Source of the DNA: Fundicoccus sp052116145
GTDB lineage: Bacteria; Bacillota; Bacilli; Lactobacillales; Aerococcaceae
Direction of reading: 5' to 3'
Length of the DNA: 64,000 nt
Assembly: GCF_052116145.1 (NCBI RefSeq)
Contig: NZ_JBQKLQ010000001.1
Span: forward strand, 744,001 to 808,000
Shown here: positions 1 through 9,404 of the stretch, piece by piece
Position numbering within the stretch: position 1 is the first letter of the stretch
How the letters are laid out: each line of letters opens with the position of its first letter
Notes under the pieces: model-generated
What the model saw: only the letters and a program-made list of their open reading frames with translations
What the model was told of the DNA's origin: nothing
Database searches by the model: none
Made by a program: the position numbers and the translations under genes

Positions 1-2311
1 GTCGTGATGGAACATTCGCCTTGATAATCCCTGTTATAACATCAACAGATGGTCTTTGAGTAGCGATGATCATATGTATTCCTGCTGCTCTGGCCATTTG
101 TGCAAGTCGAATAATCGCATTTTCAACTTCGTTACTCGCAACCATCATTAAATCAGCTAACTCGTCAATAAAGACAACAATCTTAGGTAAGCGTTCGTAG
201 CCAGTTCCTTCTTCAGCATTGTATGTATCAATCTGTTCATTATAACTATCAACATTTCGCACACCCGTAGCTGCAAAAAGCTCATAACGTCTTTCCATCT
301 CTTGGACGATATTATTCAATGCTTTAGCTGCCTTACGCGGATTAGTAACGACGGGCGATAATAAATGAGGAATACCATCGTACATTGTGAGTTCTACTTT
401 TTTAGGGTCAATCATTAAAAATTTCACTTCATCTGGTTTAGCTTTCATTAACAATGACACGATGATAACATTCATTCCAACCGATTTACCACTTCCCGTT
501 GCACCAGCCATAAGTAAATGGGGCATTTTGCTTAAATCAGCAAGACAGACTGTTCCAGAAATATCCCGACCTAAAGGAACTTCCAGAATATTCGGACTTT
601 CCAGACCAGCTTCAATGATTTCTGCAAAAGAAACGGGACTTACTTGATTGTTCGGGACTTCAATTCCAATTAAAGACTTGCCTGGAATTGGTGCTTCCAT
701 TCGTATGTCTCGTGCCGCCAATGCTAAGGCGATATCATCAGAAAGAGAAACAATTTTACTGACTTTCACACCGATAGCAGGCTCGATTTCGTATTTAGTA
801 ACGGAAGGTCCTAAATTCGCTTTAACAACGACGGCTTTAACACCAAAACTTTCAAAAGTCTTCTCAAGTTTATCAATATTAATATTAATTCGTTCATATT
901 CTTCTGATTGATCAACTGGAGCAATTTTATTTAACAATTTCTTGCTTGGAAGTTGATAAGCTTTTGAGCGTTTAGGCTTCTTAACTTCTTGCTTTTGTTT
1001 AGAAGCAGCTTCACTTTCAGATAAAACGACGTCTAAATCATCCTGAGTTAAGTCTTGTTTTTTATTTGATCCTTCTTGCCAATGAGCCGCTGCCATATTA
1101 TTTAATGTTTCTGTTGTTTGACCGGTAGCAGGCATCTCTTCCGGAAGTTCTAGAACTGTTGCGTTTGTTAAACTTTCTTCTGGAGGCGGCGAAGTATTCA
1201 ATGATTCAGCTTGTACAATTGGTATTTGCCTTTGCTTAGTTTCTTCGCTTGATTCCTGACTTCCTTTAACTCTCGAAGTCATATTAGTCATTTCATCGAA
1301 ATAATCTAAGTCTAAGACAAGTGTTTTTCTTTCACTGGCTGCAGTACTAGCTAATGTGTCTCTTGCTGTATAGGGTTGCCAGTTCGTCTTTGTTTCTCTT
1401 TCAATCGACGGCTGATAGCTAGATTCAAAAGTAGCTGATTTAACTTTCGGATCAGCATAATTCGCTACCTTATTTGGCTTAAATAGTTTCTCAAAGAATG
1501 GCGATTTCTGTTCAGTATTTGTCTTTAGCACCTCAATTTCTTCTAACTTATCTTGATTTACCTGTTGAGACGTCACAATTTGAGCTTTCTTTTTCTCAAT
1601 TGCTGGTACGTAATCTTTATCAGTCACTTCCACACGATTAAATACATGCTTAATTTGCTCAAAGTTAGGGAATAAAGCGTTAAAACTTGCGAATAGGCCG
1701 TTCACTAATTGTCGACCGGCTGAAAGTAATTGCTCAATCGAACAATCAACGACCATAAACAAACCAGCAAAAAACAACATAAATACAAGTAAATAAGTTC
1801 CCCACTGACCAAATAAATAACCAAAGCCTGCATAGAAGGTAGCACCTAACATACCTCCACCTAAACTTTGGTAATTTTGACTAGTCAGTAACTCATTTCG
1901 AAAAATATCGAATGTTAGACTGAAAATAGTATTAGCTGTTGCACCTTCACTAAAAAATGTATTGAAATGCAGTAAAGTAGTAATTGATGCCATAACTAAA
2001 ACACCACCAATCAGTTGTTTACCTCTAATAATTATGAGTCGCCCTTTGATAATAAGTACAAACGAAAAAATTGTAATCAGCGATAATAATAATGTATAAG
2101 CTTCTCCTACAAATAAACGGAATGTATTGGCGAACATTAGTCCAAAAAATCCCCAATTAAAAAGTGCGACCACACTAAAGAAAAAAATGGCTAAACCAAG
2201 CAATAGGTACATGGGTTTATAAGCTTGATTATCCTTTTTAGTAGTTGGCTTGCGTTTTTTAACAGTTGTCTTATTTGTTTCGATCTTCTTCGTTGTTTGA
2301 TTAGTTGCCAA
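1..2311 (-). CDS. ftsK: DNA translocase FtsK/SpoIIIE (3' end beyond the left edge)
   Basis: Septal DNA pump that clears chromosome ends from the division site. About 770 residues are visible and the C-terminus (end of the motor and the winged-helix gamma domain) lies outside the window. The N-terminus is basic, then several hydrophobic membrane segments (about residues 35-200), then a long polar linker (about 200-450). The motor has Walker A GATGSGKS near residue 603 and Walker B VVFIDELADLM near 710; the visible end reads QRPSVDVITGIIKANVPSR, typical of FtsK. I chose a TTG start because a strong AGGAGG lies 7 nt upstream and no ATG fits; the start is the least certain part. Divergent from the acylphosphatase gene. 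Confidence 0.96.
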   Translation of the reverse strand, partial: MATNQTTKKIETNKTTVKKRKPTTKKDNQAYKPMYLLLGLAIFFFSVVALFNWGFFGLMFANTFRLFVGEAYTLLLSLITIFSFVLIIKGRLIIIRGKQLIGGVLVMASITTLLHFNTFFSEGATANTIFSLTFDIFRNELLTSQNYQSLGGGMLGATFYAGFGYLFGQWGTYLLVFMLFFAGLFMVVDCSIEQLLSAGRQLVNGLFASFNALFPNFEQIKHVFNRVEVTDKDYVPAIEKKKAQIVTSQQVNQDKLEEIEVLKTNTEQKSPFFEKLFKPNKVANYADPKVKSATFESSYQPSIERETKTNWQPYTARDTLASTAASERKTLVLDLDYFDEMTNMTSRVKGSQESSEETKQRQIPIVQAESLNTSPPPEESLTNATVLELPEEMPATGQTTETLNNMAAAHWQEGSNKKQDLTQDDLDVVLSESEAASKQKQEVKKPKRSKAYQLPSKKLLNKIAPVDQSEEYERININIDKLEKTFESFGVKAVVVKANLGPSVTKYEIEPAIGVKVSKIVSLSDDIALALAARDIRMEAPIPGKSLIGIEVPNNQVSPVSFAEIIEAGLESPNILEVPLGRDISGTVCLADLSKMPHLLMAGATGSGKSVGMNVIIVSLLMKAKPDEVKFLMIDPKKVELTMYDGIPHLLSPVVTNPRKAAKALNNIVQEMERRYELFAATGVRNVDSYNEQIDTYNAEEGTGYERLPKIVVFIDELADLMMVASNEVENAIIRLAQMARAAGIHMIIATQRPSVDVITGIIKANVPSR

Positions 2312-2351
2312 CTCTACATCCTCCTAATCCTTATATAATAAATGTTTTTTT

Positions 2352-2360
2352 TGATATAAT
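2352..2360 (+). promoter_or_regulatory. Extended -10 promoter for acylphosphatase
   Basis: TGATATAAT is a perfect extended -10 element. No good -35 is visible. It leaves a leader of about 90 nt before the ATG at 2455. Confidence 0.5.
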
Positions 2361-2454
2361 AGTAGCATCTAGCATTATAACATTACTTTCTTCATTTTTC
2401 GAACCTTGTCTTAAAACTAATGCGTCAAAGCTAAACAAGAAGGGGACTAAATTT

Positions 2455-2730
2455 ATGAAAACATATCAAATCATTGTAAACGGTCGTGTACAAGGTGTTG
2501 GTTATCGTGCTCACATCCATAATTTGGCAAGTTCAAAAAAATTAAAGGGTAATGTTAGGAATTTATCTGATGGTTCAGTCAAAATCATTCTCCAAGGAGA
2601 TGACCTGGATCTAGATACGATGGATAAAATTATTTATAAAAAAGCGCATCCTTTTATGAATGTCACTGAATCTAAAGTGGAAGAAAGGCCTAATACAAAG
2701 ACTTATAAAGATTTCAAGATTGTATACTAA
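2455..2730 (+). CDS. acyP: Acylphosphatase
   Basis: Small cytosolic enzyme (91 aa) that hydrolyses carboxyl-phosphate bonds of acyl phosphates. The family signature GRVQGVGYR is at residues 10-18, giving the phosphate-binding Arg18, and the catalytic Asn is N36 in VRNLSDGSV; length matches the family (about 90 aa). The open frame extends upstream to 2305, but the ATG at 2455 is preceded by AGAAGGGGAC and begins exactly where the fold begins, so the upstream part is rejected. It sits between ftsK (divergent) and yidC, and yidC appears to have its own promoter. Confidence 0.93.
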   Translation: MKTYQIIVNGRVQGVGYRAHIHNLASSKKLKGNVRNLSDGSVKIILQGDDLDLDTMDKIIYKKAHPFMNVTESKVEERPNTKTYKDFKIVY

Positions 2731-2771
2731 ATAATATTTAGTTAACATGGTTACTTATTTCATAATTCTTA

Positions 2772-2800
2772 TTGAAAAAGCTTCCGTTATTCGCTATAGT
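2772..2800 (+). promoter_or_regulatory. Sigma-A promoter for yidC
   Basis: TTGAAA (2772-2777), 17-nt spacer, TATAGT (2795-2800). It lies 33 nt before the yidC start. Confidence 0.7.
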
Positions 2801-2832
2801 ATTGAAGTATGAATTTTACAAGGAGTGTGAAA

Positions 2833-3801
2833 ATGAGAAAACTTTCTATAAATAAACAAAAAATCCAAATGATTGGCTTACTTGTATTAGTGGTATTAGT
2901 TGCGTCAGGTTGTGTTTCTTATGACACGGCTGGTAATCCTTCTGGCTGGGTTTATGAATACTTAGGACGTCCTGCTTCCTTTTTCTTAGACTGGTTAGCA
3001 AATGTATTTGGTGGTAGTTATGGTATTGCGATTATTATCGTAACAATCATTACTCGTTTACTGATGATGCCCTCTTCTATCAATATGACGAAGAATTCAA
3101 TGATTAGTCAAGCGAAAATGAAAATTGCTCAACCGGAAATCGATGAAATTAAAGCGGAGATTGAAGCAACGAGTGATGCACAAGAACAAACAGCGTTAAA
3201 TCAAGAATTAATGGCTGTTTACAAAAAGTATGATATTGATATGTTTGGTGGTTTATCCGGATGTTTACCTTTAGTCATCCAAATGCCAATCATCTCTGCC
3301 GTTTATGCAGCTATTCGCTCATCACAAGAAATTCGCACCTCTAGTTTCTTAGGTATTAACCTAGGTGAGCAAAGCATTCCATTAGTGGTCATCGTTGTAA
3401 TTGTAACCGCCCTTCAAGGTTGGGCAATGCAAAAGAACACGCCTCAGACTGATAATCCTCAAGCAAATCAAACGGGACGTACGATGATGTTAATGAATCC
3501 ATTAATGATCGGGTGGATTTCTTGGATTTCTGCTGCAGGTCTTGGTTTATACTTCTTAGCAGGTGGTATTTTCGCTCTAGTGCAACAACTTTATACTAAT
3601 AAAATTGTTCGTCCAAAAATCAAAGCGATTGTTGCTGAAGAAGAAGAAAAACTAAAACGTTCACCGCGTAAGCCACGTAAGGCTCGTCCAATACAAACAC
3701 AAACCAAAAGTGATGGCAAAAGCCAACGCTTAGTACCAACAAAAAATGATCCAACAGTTAACACGGGTAATCGACGGAATGCTGGAAAACAAAAGCGTTA
3801 A
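2833..3801 (+). CDS. yidC: Membrane protein insertase YidC (lipoprotein form)
   Basis: Inserts membrane proteins with or without SecYEG. 322 aa. N-terminal lipoprotein signal peptide ending in lipobox VASGC (Cys27), then the five-helix YidC core; the conserved hydrophilic-groove Arg is in IITRLLMMP. The C-terminal 60 residues form a strongly basic tail rich in Lys/Arg, as in the YidC2/OxaA2 paralogue of lactic acid bacteria, which binds ribosomes. The start at 2833 is chosen because AGGAG is 8 nt upstream; the open frame extends 8 codons further but without a ribosome site. Followed by a terminator, so monocistronic. Confidence 0.95.
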   Translation: MRKLSINKQKIQMIGLLVLVVLVASGCVSYDTAGNPSGWVYEYLGRPASFFLDWLANVFGGSYGIAIIIVTIITRLLMMPSSINMTKNSMISQAKMKIAQPEIDEIKAEIEATSDAQEQTALNQELMAVYKKYDIDMFGGLSGCLPLVIQMPIISAVYAAIRSSQEIRTSSFLGINLGEQSIPLVVIVVIVTALQGWAMQKNTPQTDNPQANQTGRTMMLMNPLMIGWISWISAAGLGLYFLAGGIFALVQQLYTNKIVRPKIKAIVAEEEEKLKRSPRKPRKARPIQTQTKSDGKSQRLVPTKNDPTVNTGNRRNAGKQKR

Positions 3802-3821
3802 TCATTACAAGATGTTATTAA

Positions 3822-3852
3822 GTCAAGACCTTTAAAAGTCTTGGCTTTTTAT
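3822..3852 (+). terminator. Terminator of yidC
   Basis: CAAGAC / GTCTTG stem (extended by G-T pairs) with an A/T-rich loop, followed by GGCTTTTTATTTT. Confidence 0.8.
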
Positions 3853-3861
3853 TTTATTCAC

Positions 3862-3889
3862 TTGCTTAAAATTATAATCAAGTTATAAT
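3862..3889 (+). promoter_or_regulatory. Promoter for M20 amidohydrolase
   Basis: TTGCTT, 16-nt spacer, TATAAT, 31 nt before the ATG. Confidence 0.55.
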
Positions 3890-3920
3890 TATCTCATTCG
3901 ATTTCTAAGGAGATTTCAAT

Positions 3921-5054
3921 ATGAGCGAAACAAAAATAGATGAGCACTTGATAAAACTTACTCGCAACTTACGCAAAGAACTTCATTCTATACCTGAATT
4001 ATCTGGGCAAGAATTTAAAACAAGAGAGCATTTAATTTTATTTTTAAAAAATTATACTTCAGTTGAAATTCATGATTTTGGTACTTGGTTCTACGCAGTC
4101 CATCGGGTAGTTAACCCTATAGAAACAGTTGTATTTCGAGCAGATCATGACGCAATATTACATCCCGATGGTCACCCATTTCATGGTTGTGGCCATGACG
4201 GACATTCAGCTATACTAGCTGGCTTAGCCTTACTCCTAGAAAATGCAAATCTCTCAAAGACGATTATCTATCTTTTTCAACCGTCTGAAGAAAACGGACT
4301 GGGCGCTAAAGAGTGTTTAAGACTTTTTACACTCGAGAACGTTGATCGAATCTATGGGATGCATAATTTCCCTGGCTTCGAACTAGGTCAAATTTTAACG
4401 CGTTCAGGTACATTCATGTGCGCTTCAGTAGGAATGTCTATTACATTTACTGGAAGACAGACCCACGCCGCCACTCCCGAACAGGGATTAAACCCTGCAT
4501 ATGCTATTGCTAGACTTATATCATCTCTGGCTCCCTTGTCAGAATTTAAGGGCTATCACCCTATTACTTGGCAGAATATTACTTTTTCGAGTATGGTTTT
4601 AGCAACTATTATTAGTACTCAAATTGGTCATACAAATCATTTTGGAATCTCTCCGGACAATGGAAACTTGCAACTTACTCTAAGAGCAGAGAATCATCGA
4701 GATCTTCAAACGTTAATTCAAGCAATCGAAGAGCAAGTTAAATCATTAGTGTTAGAGTCAAATTTGACTTTTACAATTGCTTTTATTGATGATTTTGTTG
4801 AAACTGCTAATGATGAAGGTAGTGTGAACGATTTTTTAAACCTAATGACCATTGCGGATTTATCTGTCGCTAGACTAGCCGAACCTTTCAGACCATCAGA
4901 AGATTTTGGTCATTACTTAATTTCAAAACCAGGTGTTTTTTTTGGAATTGGGGGTGGTGTAACAACTGCACCATTACATGACATTAGCTATGAATTTCCA
5001 GATGACATTATACCTTACGCCATGCGTGCTTTTTACTCTTTAGCTTTAAACTAA
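3921..5054 (+). CDS. M20D-family metallopeptidase / N-acyl amino acid amidohydrolase
   Basis: Cytosolic zinc-dependent hydrolase of the M20D group (hippurate hydrolase, N-acyl-L-amino acid amidohydrolase, indole-acetyl-amino acid hydrolase), 377 aa. Metal-ligand motifs: HGCGHDGHSA near residue 90, FQPSEENGLGA with the Glu pair near 124, MHNFPGFELG, and a C-terminal APLHD histidine. The domain order is catalytic - dimerisation lid - catalytic. AGGAGAT precedes the ATG by 8 nt. The gene stands alone between terminators, so the substrate (acyl-amino acid or a dipeptide derivative) cannot be inferred from context. Confidence 0.9.
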   Translation: MSETKIDEHLIKLTRNLRKELHSIPELSGQEFKTREHLILFLKNYTSVEIHDFGTWFYAVHRVVNPIETVVFRADHDAILHPDGHPFHGCGHDGHSAILAGLALLLENANLSKTIIYLFQPSEENGLGAKECLRLFTLENVDRIYGMHNFPGFELGQILTRSGTFMCASVGMSITFTGRQTHAATPEQGLNPAYAIARLISSLAPLSEFKGYHPITWQNITFSSMVLATIISTQIGHTNHFGISPDNGNLQLTLRAENHRDLQTLIQAIEEQVKSLVLESNLTFTIAFIDDFVETANDEGSVNDFLNLMTIADLSVARLAEPFRPSEDFGHYLISKPGVFFGIGGGVTTAPLHDISYEFPDDIIPYAMRAFYSLALN

Positions 5055-5062
5055 TAAAATGA

Positions 5063-5102
5063 AAAAAGTTCGTCTACCATTTTAAGGCAGACGAACTTTT
5101 TA
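5063..5102. terminator. Bidirectional terminator between convergent genes
   Basis: Perfect stem AAAAGTTCGTCT / AGACGAACTTTT, with A-run on the left and T-run on the right, so it serves both the amidohydrolase (+) and the histidine kinase (-). Confidence 0.88.
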
Positions 5103-5122
5103 TTCTATTATCTAACGTTATA

Positions 5123-6610
5123 TTAGATATTCTTATGTTCAGCAATTTGTTTTAATTTATAGACTTGACGCGTATCAGTTAAAATTGGAAATTCAATATA
5201 GAAAATTGACCCATGATTCAAGACACTTTCTACTCGAATATCGCCTTTATAGCCCTCTACAAGTTGTTTAGCGATACTTAAACCTAAACCATTCCCGCCT
5301 TTATTTCTAGAACGTGCTTTATCTACACGATAAAACCGCCCAAACACTCGCTCTTTGTCATCATCAGTCATTCCTTCTCCAAAGTCTTGTACTGCAATTT
5401 CAACTTTTGTGAGTGATTGACTGACTGAAACATGAACTTCTTGACGATTACGGCTGTATTTAACCGCATTATCTAAGAGTATAATCAGAACTTGTTCAAA
5501 GTGATTACGGAAAATCCTTACATAAAGCTCGTCCCCATCCTTTTCACCGTCTAAATAAAATTGGAAGTCAGGATACAAAATAACAAAATTGTTAAAGACT
5601 TGACGTGTTGTAGAATTTACATCTGTAATTTCATCTTTGTAATCAATATCCACATGATCGGCACGTGACAGATCAAGCATTTCTTGAACAAGCCCTTTCA
5701 TTCTCGTGATCTCTTGTAAGGAAGCAGATATTGATTCTTCTAGAATTTCAGGATCTTCTTTTCCCCAACGATTAAGCATTTTCAAATGTCCCTCAACAAT
5801 AGCAACAGGTGTTCTTAATTCATGGGAAACATCTTCCACAAATTGTTTTTGATTGCGAACATATAAGTCGATTTTATCGAGTAAACGATTGACATGAATA
5901 CTCAAGTCGCTCCATTCATCATTACTAGAGGGTTTGCGTACTCTAAGTTCTGACAAGTTCTCTTCTTCTACTAAATCTAAACTATTATTTAAATAAGTTA
6001 ACGGTCGTAGGAAACGATTAGAAATTAATACGGAAAAAATCATCGCTGTAGCAAGTAAAATTAGTACTACCCAGAGAAAATGTGAATGTTGGACCCTTTC
6101 CATCTTACGAATAACTTCAGGCGAAACTAAAAACTGAAGTGTTCCTAACATCTGTTCATTATCTTTAGATAGAATTGGCGTATTACCTACATAGGTTTCT
6201 GTGCCTTCAATAATTATTGCCGTTAGTTCTTGAGATGAATCAGTTTTTGGAACAGTTATGCGACGCGTTTCAAAAATCAACTGACTCTCGTTGTTAAAAA
6301 GTCTGACTACTATATCTTCGTTTTCAAGATAACTTAAATAGTCGTTAATCATCTCATTACCTGTTAAGCTGTCTTCTTCAAAGTCAGCTTTTTGGAAAGG
6401 TTCATCCAAACCAGCTAACATATTTTCAATTATATTAAACCTCTGTTGGCTAAAAGAACGTAAATGATCATAACGACTAGACATCGTTTGTTGATGATAA
6501 AGAGTCACGCCTAGCAAGCTTACGCTAAGAAAGCTAATTAATAACAAAATCCCCCATTTCCATTTTAAGGAAAGGGGTTGTTTTGTATCTAAAAGTTGTG
6601 GTAATTTCAT
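5123..6610 (-). CDS. Sensor histidine kinase (CovS/CsrS/ArlS type)
   Basis: Membrane sensor kinase, 495 aa, partner of the adjacent response regulator. TM1 about residues 18-40, extracytoplasmic domain about 40-175, TM2 about 177-198, HAMP linker, then HisKA with phospho-accepting His in VSHELRTPVAI. The HATPase domain shows the N box LLDNAVKYS, G1 DFGEGM, F box RVFGRFYR and G2 GGNGLGLSIAKQL, all intact. The start lies 3 nt after the regulator stop, so the two are translationally coupled. The signal sensed is not deducible; relatives control virulence, capsule and envelope stress genes. Confidence 0.94.
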   Translation of the reverse strand: MKLPQLLDTKQPLSLKWKWGILLLISFLSVSLLGVTLYHQQTMSSRYDHLRSFSQQRFNIIENMLAGLDEPFQKADFEEDSLTGNEMINDYLSYLENEDIVVRLFNNESQLIFETRRITVPKTDSSQELTAIIIEGTETYVGNTPILSKDNEQMLGTLQFLVSPEVIRKMERVQHSHFLWVVLILLATAMIFSVLISNRFLRPLTYLNNSLDLVEEENLSELRVRKPSSNDEWSDLSIHVNRLLDKIDLYVRNQKQFVEDVSHELRTPVAIVEGHLKMLNRWGKEDPEILEESISASLQEITRMKGLVQEMLDLSRADHVDIDYKDEITDVNSTTRQVFNNFVILYPDFQFYLDGEKDGDELYVRIFRNHFEQVLIILLDNAVKYSRNRQEVHVSVSQSLTKVEIAVQDFGEGMTDDDKERVFGRFYRVDKARSRNKGGNGLGLSIAKQLVEGYKGDIRVESVLNHGSIFYIEFPILTDTRQVYKLKQIAEHKNI

Positions 6611-6613
6611 AGA

Positions 6614-7315
6614 TTACGTTCTCATTACGTAGCCTGTACCACGAACAGTTTGAATGTAACTATCTTGTCCAGCAACATCGATTTTATTACGTAGATAACG
6701 AATATACACATCAACTACGTTAGTCTCAACTTCTGATTTATATCCCCATACTTTATCTAGTAATACTTCACGGGACATCACCATATTTAAGTTTTCCATT
6801 AAGAATAACAATAACTCATACTCACGTTTCGTTAAGTCAATGACTACGTCATTACGTCTAACGATACGATTTGCTTTCTCGATGACTAAATCACGATATT
6901 TAACCGTTGGTTGTTGTTGAGATCTTTGTTCATCTTCCGTTTCAATACGTCTGAATAAAGCGCGTAAACGCGCCAATAATTCTTCAATAGCAAACGGCTT
7001 AACAATATAGTCATCTGCTCCCTGGTCTAAACCAGAAACACGATCGATAACAGAATCTCTCGCAGTCATGATGATGATTGGAGTATCTTTAACTGGACGA
7101 ATTCGACGACAAACTTCTAATCCATTCAACTCTGGTAACATTAAGTCCAGAAGAATAACATCCCAATCTTCGTTCAGCGCAGTTTCAAGACCACTTCGCC
7201 CATCCATGCAAATAGCAGTTTCATAACCTTCATGTTGTAATTCTAGGTCTACAAATCGTGCTAAGTTTTTCTCATCTTCAATAATTAATATACGTTGCTT
7301 CTCTTTTTCTGTCAT
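6614..7315 (-). CDS. covR: OmpR-family response regulator (CovR/CsrR/ArlR-like)
   Basis: DNA-binding response regulator, 233 aa. Receiver domain with acidic pocket ED (residues 13-14), phospho-acceptor Asp57 in LLDLMLPE, MTARDS and the switch Lys in DYIVKPFAIEELLARLRA; C-terminal winged helix ends VETNVVDVYIRYLRNKID...GTGYVMR. The PFAIEELLAR and VDVYIRYLRNKID blocks are characteristic of the CovR/CsrR-ArlR-LisR subgroup. AGGAGGAGATTC precedes the ATG. First gene of a two-gene operon with the kinase. The exact orthologue name (covR versus arlR/lisR) is uncertain. Confidence 0.9.
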   Translation of the reverse strand: MTEKEKQRILIIEDEKNLARFVDLELQHEGYETAICMDGRSGLETALNEDWDVILLDLMLPELNGLEVCRRIRPVKDTPIIIMTARDSVIDRVSGLDQGADDYIVKPFAIEELLARLRALFRRIETEDEQRSQQQPTVKYRDLVIEKANRIVRRNDVVIDLTKREYELLLFLMENLNMVMSREVLLDKVWGYKSEVETNVVDVYIRYLRNKIDVAGQDSYIQTVRGTGYVMRT

Positions 7316-7449
7316 AAAAGGAATCTCCTCCTTATTGATATTTTATCTACTTTATTAATTTTACACAATTAGTTAGCATATTGCTATAGATTTATCTTAG
7401 TTTTCTAATAATAACCTAATGTATTTCTACTTTTTCACCATTTTAAGCA

Positions 7450-7496
7450 CAAATAACCTCTCACTGCTCGCTAGTGATTAGCTAAACAGTGAGAGG
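7450..7496 (-). terminator. Probable terminator of gnd
   Basis: 10-bp perfect stem CCTCTCACTG / CAGTGAGAGG around a 20-nt loop. On the minus strand it is followed by only a weak T tract (TTATTTGT), so termination may be partial. Confidence 0.55.
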
Positions 7497-7509
7497 AATG
7501 ATGAAAAAA

Positions 7510-8952
7510 CTAATCTTCTAATTTTTCCTCTTTGCCTTCATTCCATAAGAAGTGGAATGTACCTGGTTTATCTACACGATTATAAGTATGTGCACCAAAT
7601 AAATCACGTTGCGCTTGAATCAAGTTTGCAGGTAAAACTGCTGAACGGTAAGAATCGTAATAACTAATAGCACTTGAGAAAGTTGGTACTGGAATTCCAG
7701 CTGCAATTGCAGTTGATACCACATGACGAACTGCCTCATGATTATTAGAAACAATGTCTAAGAAATAGTCATCTAACATTAAGTTTTGTAAATTCCCATC
7801 TTTGGCATAAGCATCTGTAATTTTTTGTAAGAATTTAGCACGAATAATACAGCCTTCGCGGAAAATACTTGCAATCTCTCCATATGGTAAATTCCAGTTG
7901 TATTCTTCACTTGCAGCATTCATTTGAGCAAATCCTTGAGCATAACTCATAATTTTACTAAAATATAGAGCGTTGCGTAAAGAATCTATGAATTCTGATT
8001 TTGCAGAATCATCTAAATCTAATTGAGCATCAACATTAGGTATAATCTTACTTGCAGCCACACGTTGATCTTTTTGAGAAGAGATAAAGCGAGCAAAAAC
8101 TGATTCTGTAATTAACGACAGTGGCTCACCTAAGTCTAAAGCACTTTGAGATGTCCATTTTCCTGTCCCTTTATTACCCGCACGGTCCATAATTACCTCT
8201 ACCATTGGTTTACCAGTTTCAGGATCGTAAGTTTGTAGAATTTGAGCAGATATTTCCATTAAGAAACTATCTAATTCACCATTGTTCCACTCTTCAAAGA
8301 TTTTACCTATTTCTTCTGCTGGCAAGCCTAGTCCACGATGCAATAGGTCGTACGACTCAGCAATCAATTGCATGTCACCGTATTCAATTCCATTGTGAAC
8401 CATTTTTACATAATGACCGGATCCGTTTTCACCGATATACGTCACACACGGTTTGCCATCTTCAGCTTTTGCAGCAATTTTTTCAAAGATCGGTGCTACT
8501 AAATCATAAGCTTCTCTTTGACCACCTGGCATAATCGCTGGTCCTAATAAAGCACCTTCTTCTCCACCAGAAACACCTGTACCGATAAAGTTAATACCTG
8601 ATTCAGCTAAATATTCACTACGACGAATTGTATCTTTATAGTATGTATTTCCACCATCTATCAGAATATCGCCTTTGTCCAAATGTGGTAATAAGTTTTC
8701 AATTGTTGCATCTGTACCTGCACCTGCTTGAACCATTAACATGATTTTACGTGGTGTTTCTAAACTCGCTACAAACTCTTCGATCGAATAAGTTGCTTTA
8801 AGATTTTTGTCTTGATTTTCACCTAACACTTCAGTAGTTTTTGATCCTGTTCTATTATACAAGGCAACTGAATAGCCACGACTCTCAATATTTAATGCAA
8901 TATTGCGTCCCATAACAGCCATACCAACTACACCAATTTGTTGTTTACTCAT
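7510..8952 (-). CDS. gnd: 6-phosphogluconate dehydrogenase, decarboxylating
   Basis: Oxidises 6-phosphogluconate to ribulose 5-phosphate and CO2 with NADP+, third step of the oxidative pentose phosphate pathway. 480 aa, full length. N-terminal Rossmann motif GVVGMAVMGRNIALN, then GTGVSGGEEGALLGPAIMPGG and HYVKMVHNGIEYGDMQ (catalytic Lys and Asn), DRAGNKGTGKWT, and a long helical C-terminal domain. The open frame begins five codons earlier at TTG, but those codons are the ribosome-binding site (AGGAGG), so ATG at 8952 is the start. zwf, the first enzyme of the pathway, is elsewhere in the window (22.9 kb). Confidence 0.97.
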   Translation of the reverse strand: MSKQQIGVVGMAVMGRNIALNIESRGYSVALYNRTGSKTTEVLGENQDKNLKATYSIEEFVASLETPRKIMLMVQAGAGTDATIENLLPHLDKGDILIDGGNTYYKDTIRRSEYLAESGINFIGTGVSGGEEGALLGPAIMPGGQREAYDLVAPIFEKIAAKAEDGKPCVTYIGENGSGHYVKMVHNGIEYGDMQLIAESYDLLHRGLGLPAEEIGKIFEEWNNGELDSFLMEISAQILQTYDPETGKPMVEVIMDRAGNKGTGKWTSQSALDLGEPLSLITESVFARFISSQKDQRVAASKIIPNVDAQLDLDDSAKSEFIDSLRNALYFSKIMSYAQGFAQMNAASEEYNWNLPYGEIASIFREGCIIRAKFLQKITDAYAKDGNLQNLMLDDYFLDIVSNNHEAVRHVVSTAIAAGIPVPTFSSAISYYDSYRSAVLPANLIQAQRDLFGAHTYNRVDKPGTFHFLWNEGKEEKLED

Positions 8953-9038
8953 AATTTTCCTCCTCAAACTTTTAACTCAATTCTATTTTAACAAATTTTA
9001 ATGATAGTTTAAAGTTTCTCTTCCTTTTCCCAATTGAA

Positions 9039-9067
9039 TTGCTTCTTAATTTCCAGTAAACTATAGA
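9039..9067 (+). promoter_or_regulatory. Promoter for the small DUF4044-like gene
   Basis: TTGCTT, 17-nt spacer, TATAGA, 27 nt before the ATG at 9095. Confidence 0.6.
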
Positions 9068-9094
9068 TATAGTATGTTATTAAAGGAGCTTTCA

Positions 9095-9238
9095 ATGACT
9101 CAACAGTTTAATCAATACCCTAAAAAGAAAAAAAGTAAAATGGAAAAGATAATTAAAATTACTGCCATAATTATGGTTGTAGCAATGGTATCTTCTCTTC
9201 TAATTAGTTTGGTCATGAGTTTAAACGTCTTTATTTGA
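9095..9238 (+). CDS. Small DUF4044-like membrane protein
   Basis: 47-residue protein. A polar, lysine-rich N-terminus (YPKKKKSKMEKI) is followed by a single transmembrane helix (about residues 22-44). The layout, size and K-rich block before one helix match the DUF4044 small proteins of lactic acid bacteria; assignment is by pattern only. AAAGGAG sits 7 nt upstream of the ATG and a good promoter precedes it, so this is probably a real gene. Function unknown. Divergent from gnd. Confidence 0.7.
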   Translation: MTQQFNQYPKKKKSKMEKIIKITAIIMVVAMVSSLLISLVMSLNVFI

Positions 9239-9243
9239 TTTTT

Positions 9244-9404
9244 TTAAATTGGCCTAACTTTAAATAACTTTCGTTTATCATTGACGAAGAATTTTAGTGT
9301 AACATCAGCTTTTTCGTCAGATGAATCCTACTCATATAGAATCTTATTGACAAGCTTGCCGTTGCAGCATCAATTTTTCAATATGAGTCACGCACTTTAA
9401 TCAT
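9244..9404 (-). pseudogene. Possible decayed small gene
   Basis: Minus-strand stretch that reads like protein in two frames. From 9327 to 9244 it encodes ADVTLKFFVNDKRKLFKV and ends in TAA. A TAG at 9328-9330 separates this from an in-frame upstream piece KLVNKILYE, and a second frame carries KIDAATAS from an ATG at 9404. The pattern suggests one gene broken by a stop and a frameshift, but the piece is short, has no recognised family, and could be chance. Confidence 0.25.

Noticed and set aside
387..911. Two open frames on the plus strand opposite ftsK
   Set aside because: They are shadows of the FtsK motor domain, which has clear Walker A and B motifs on the minus strand; no ribosome sites.
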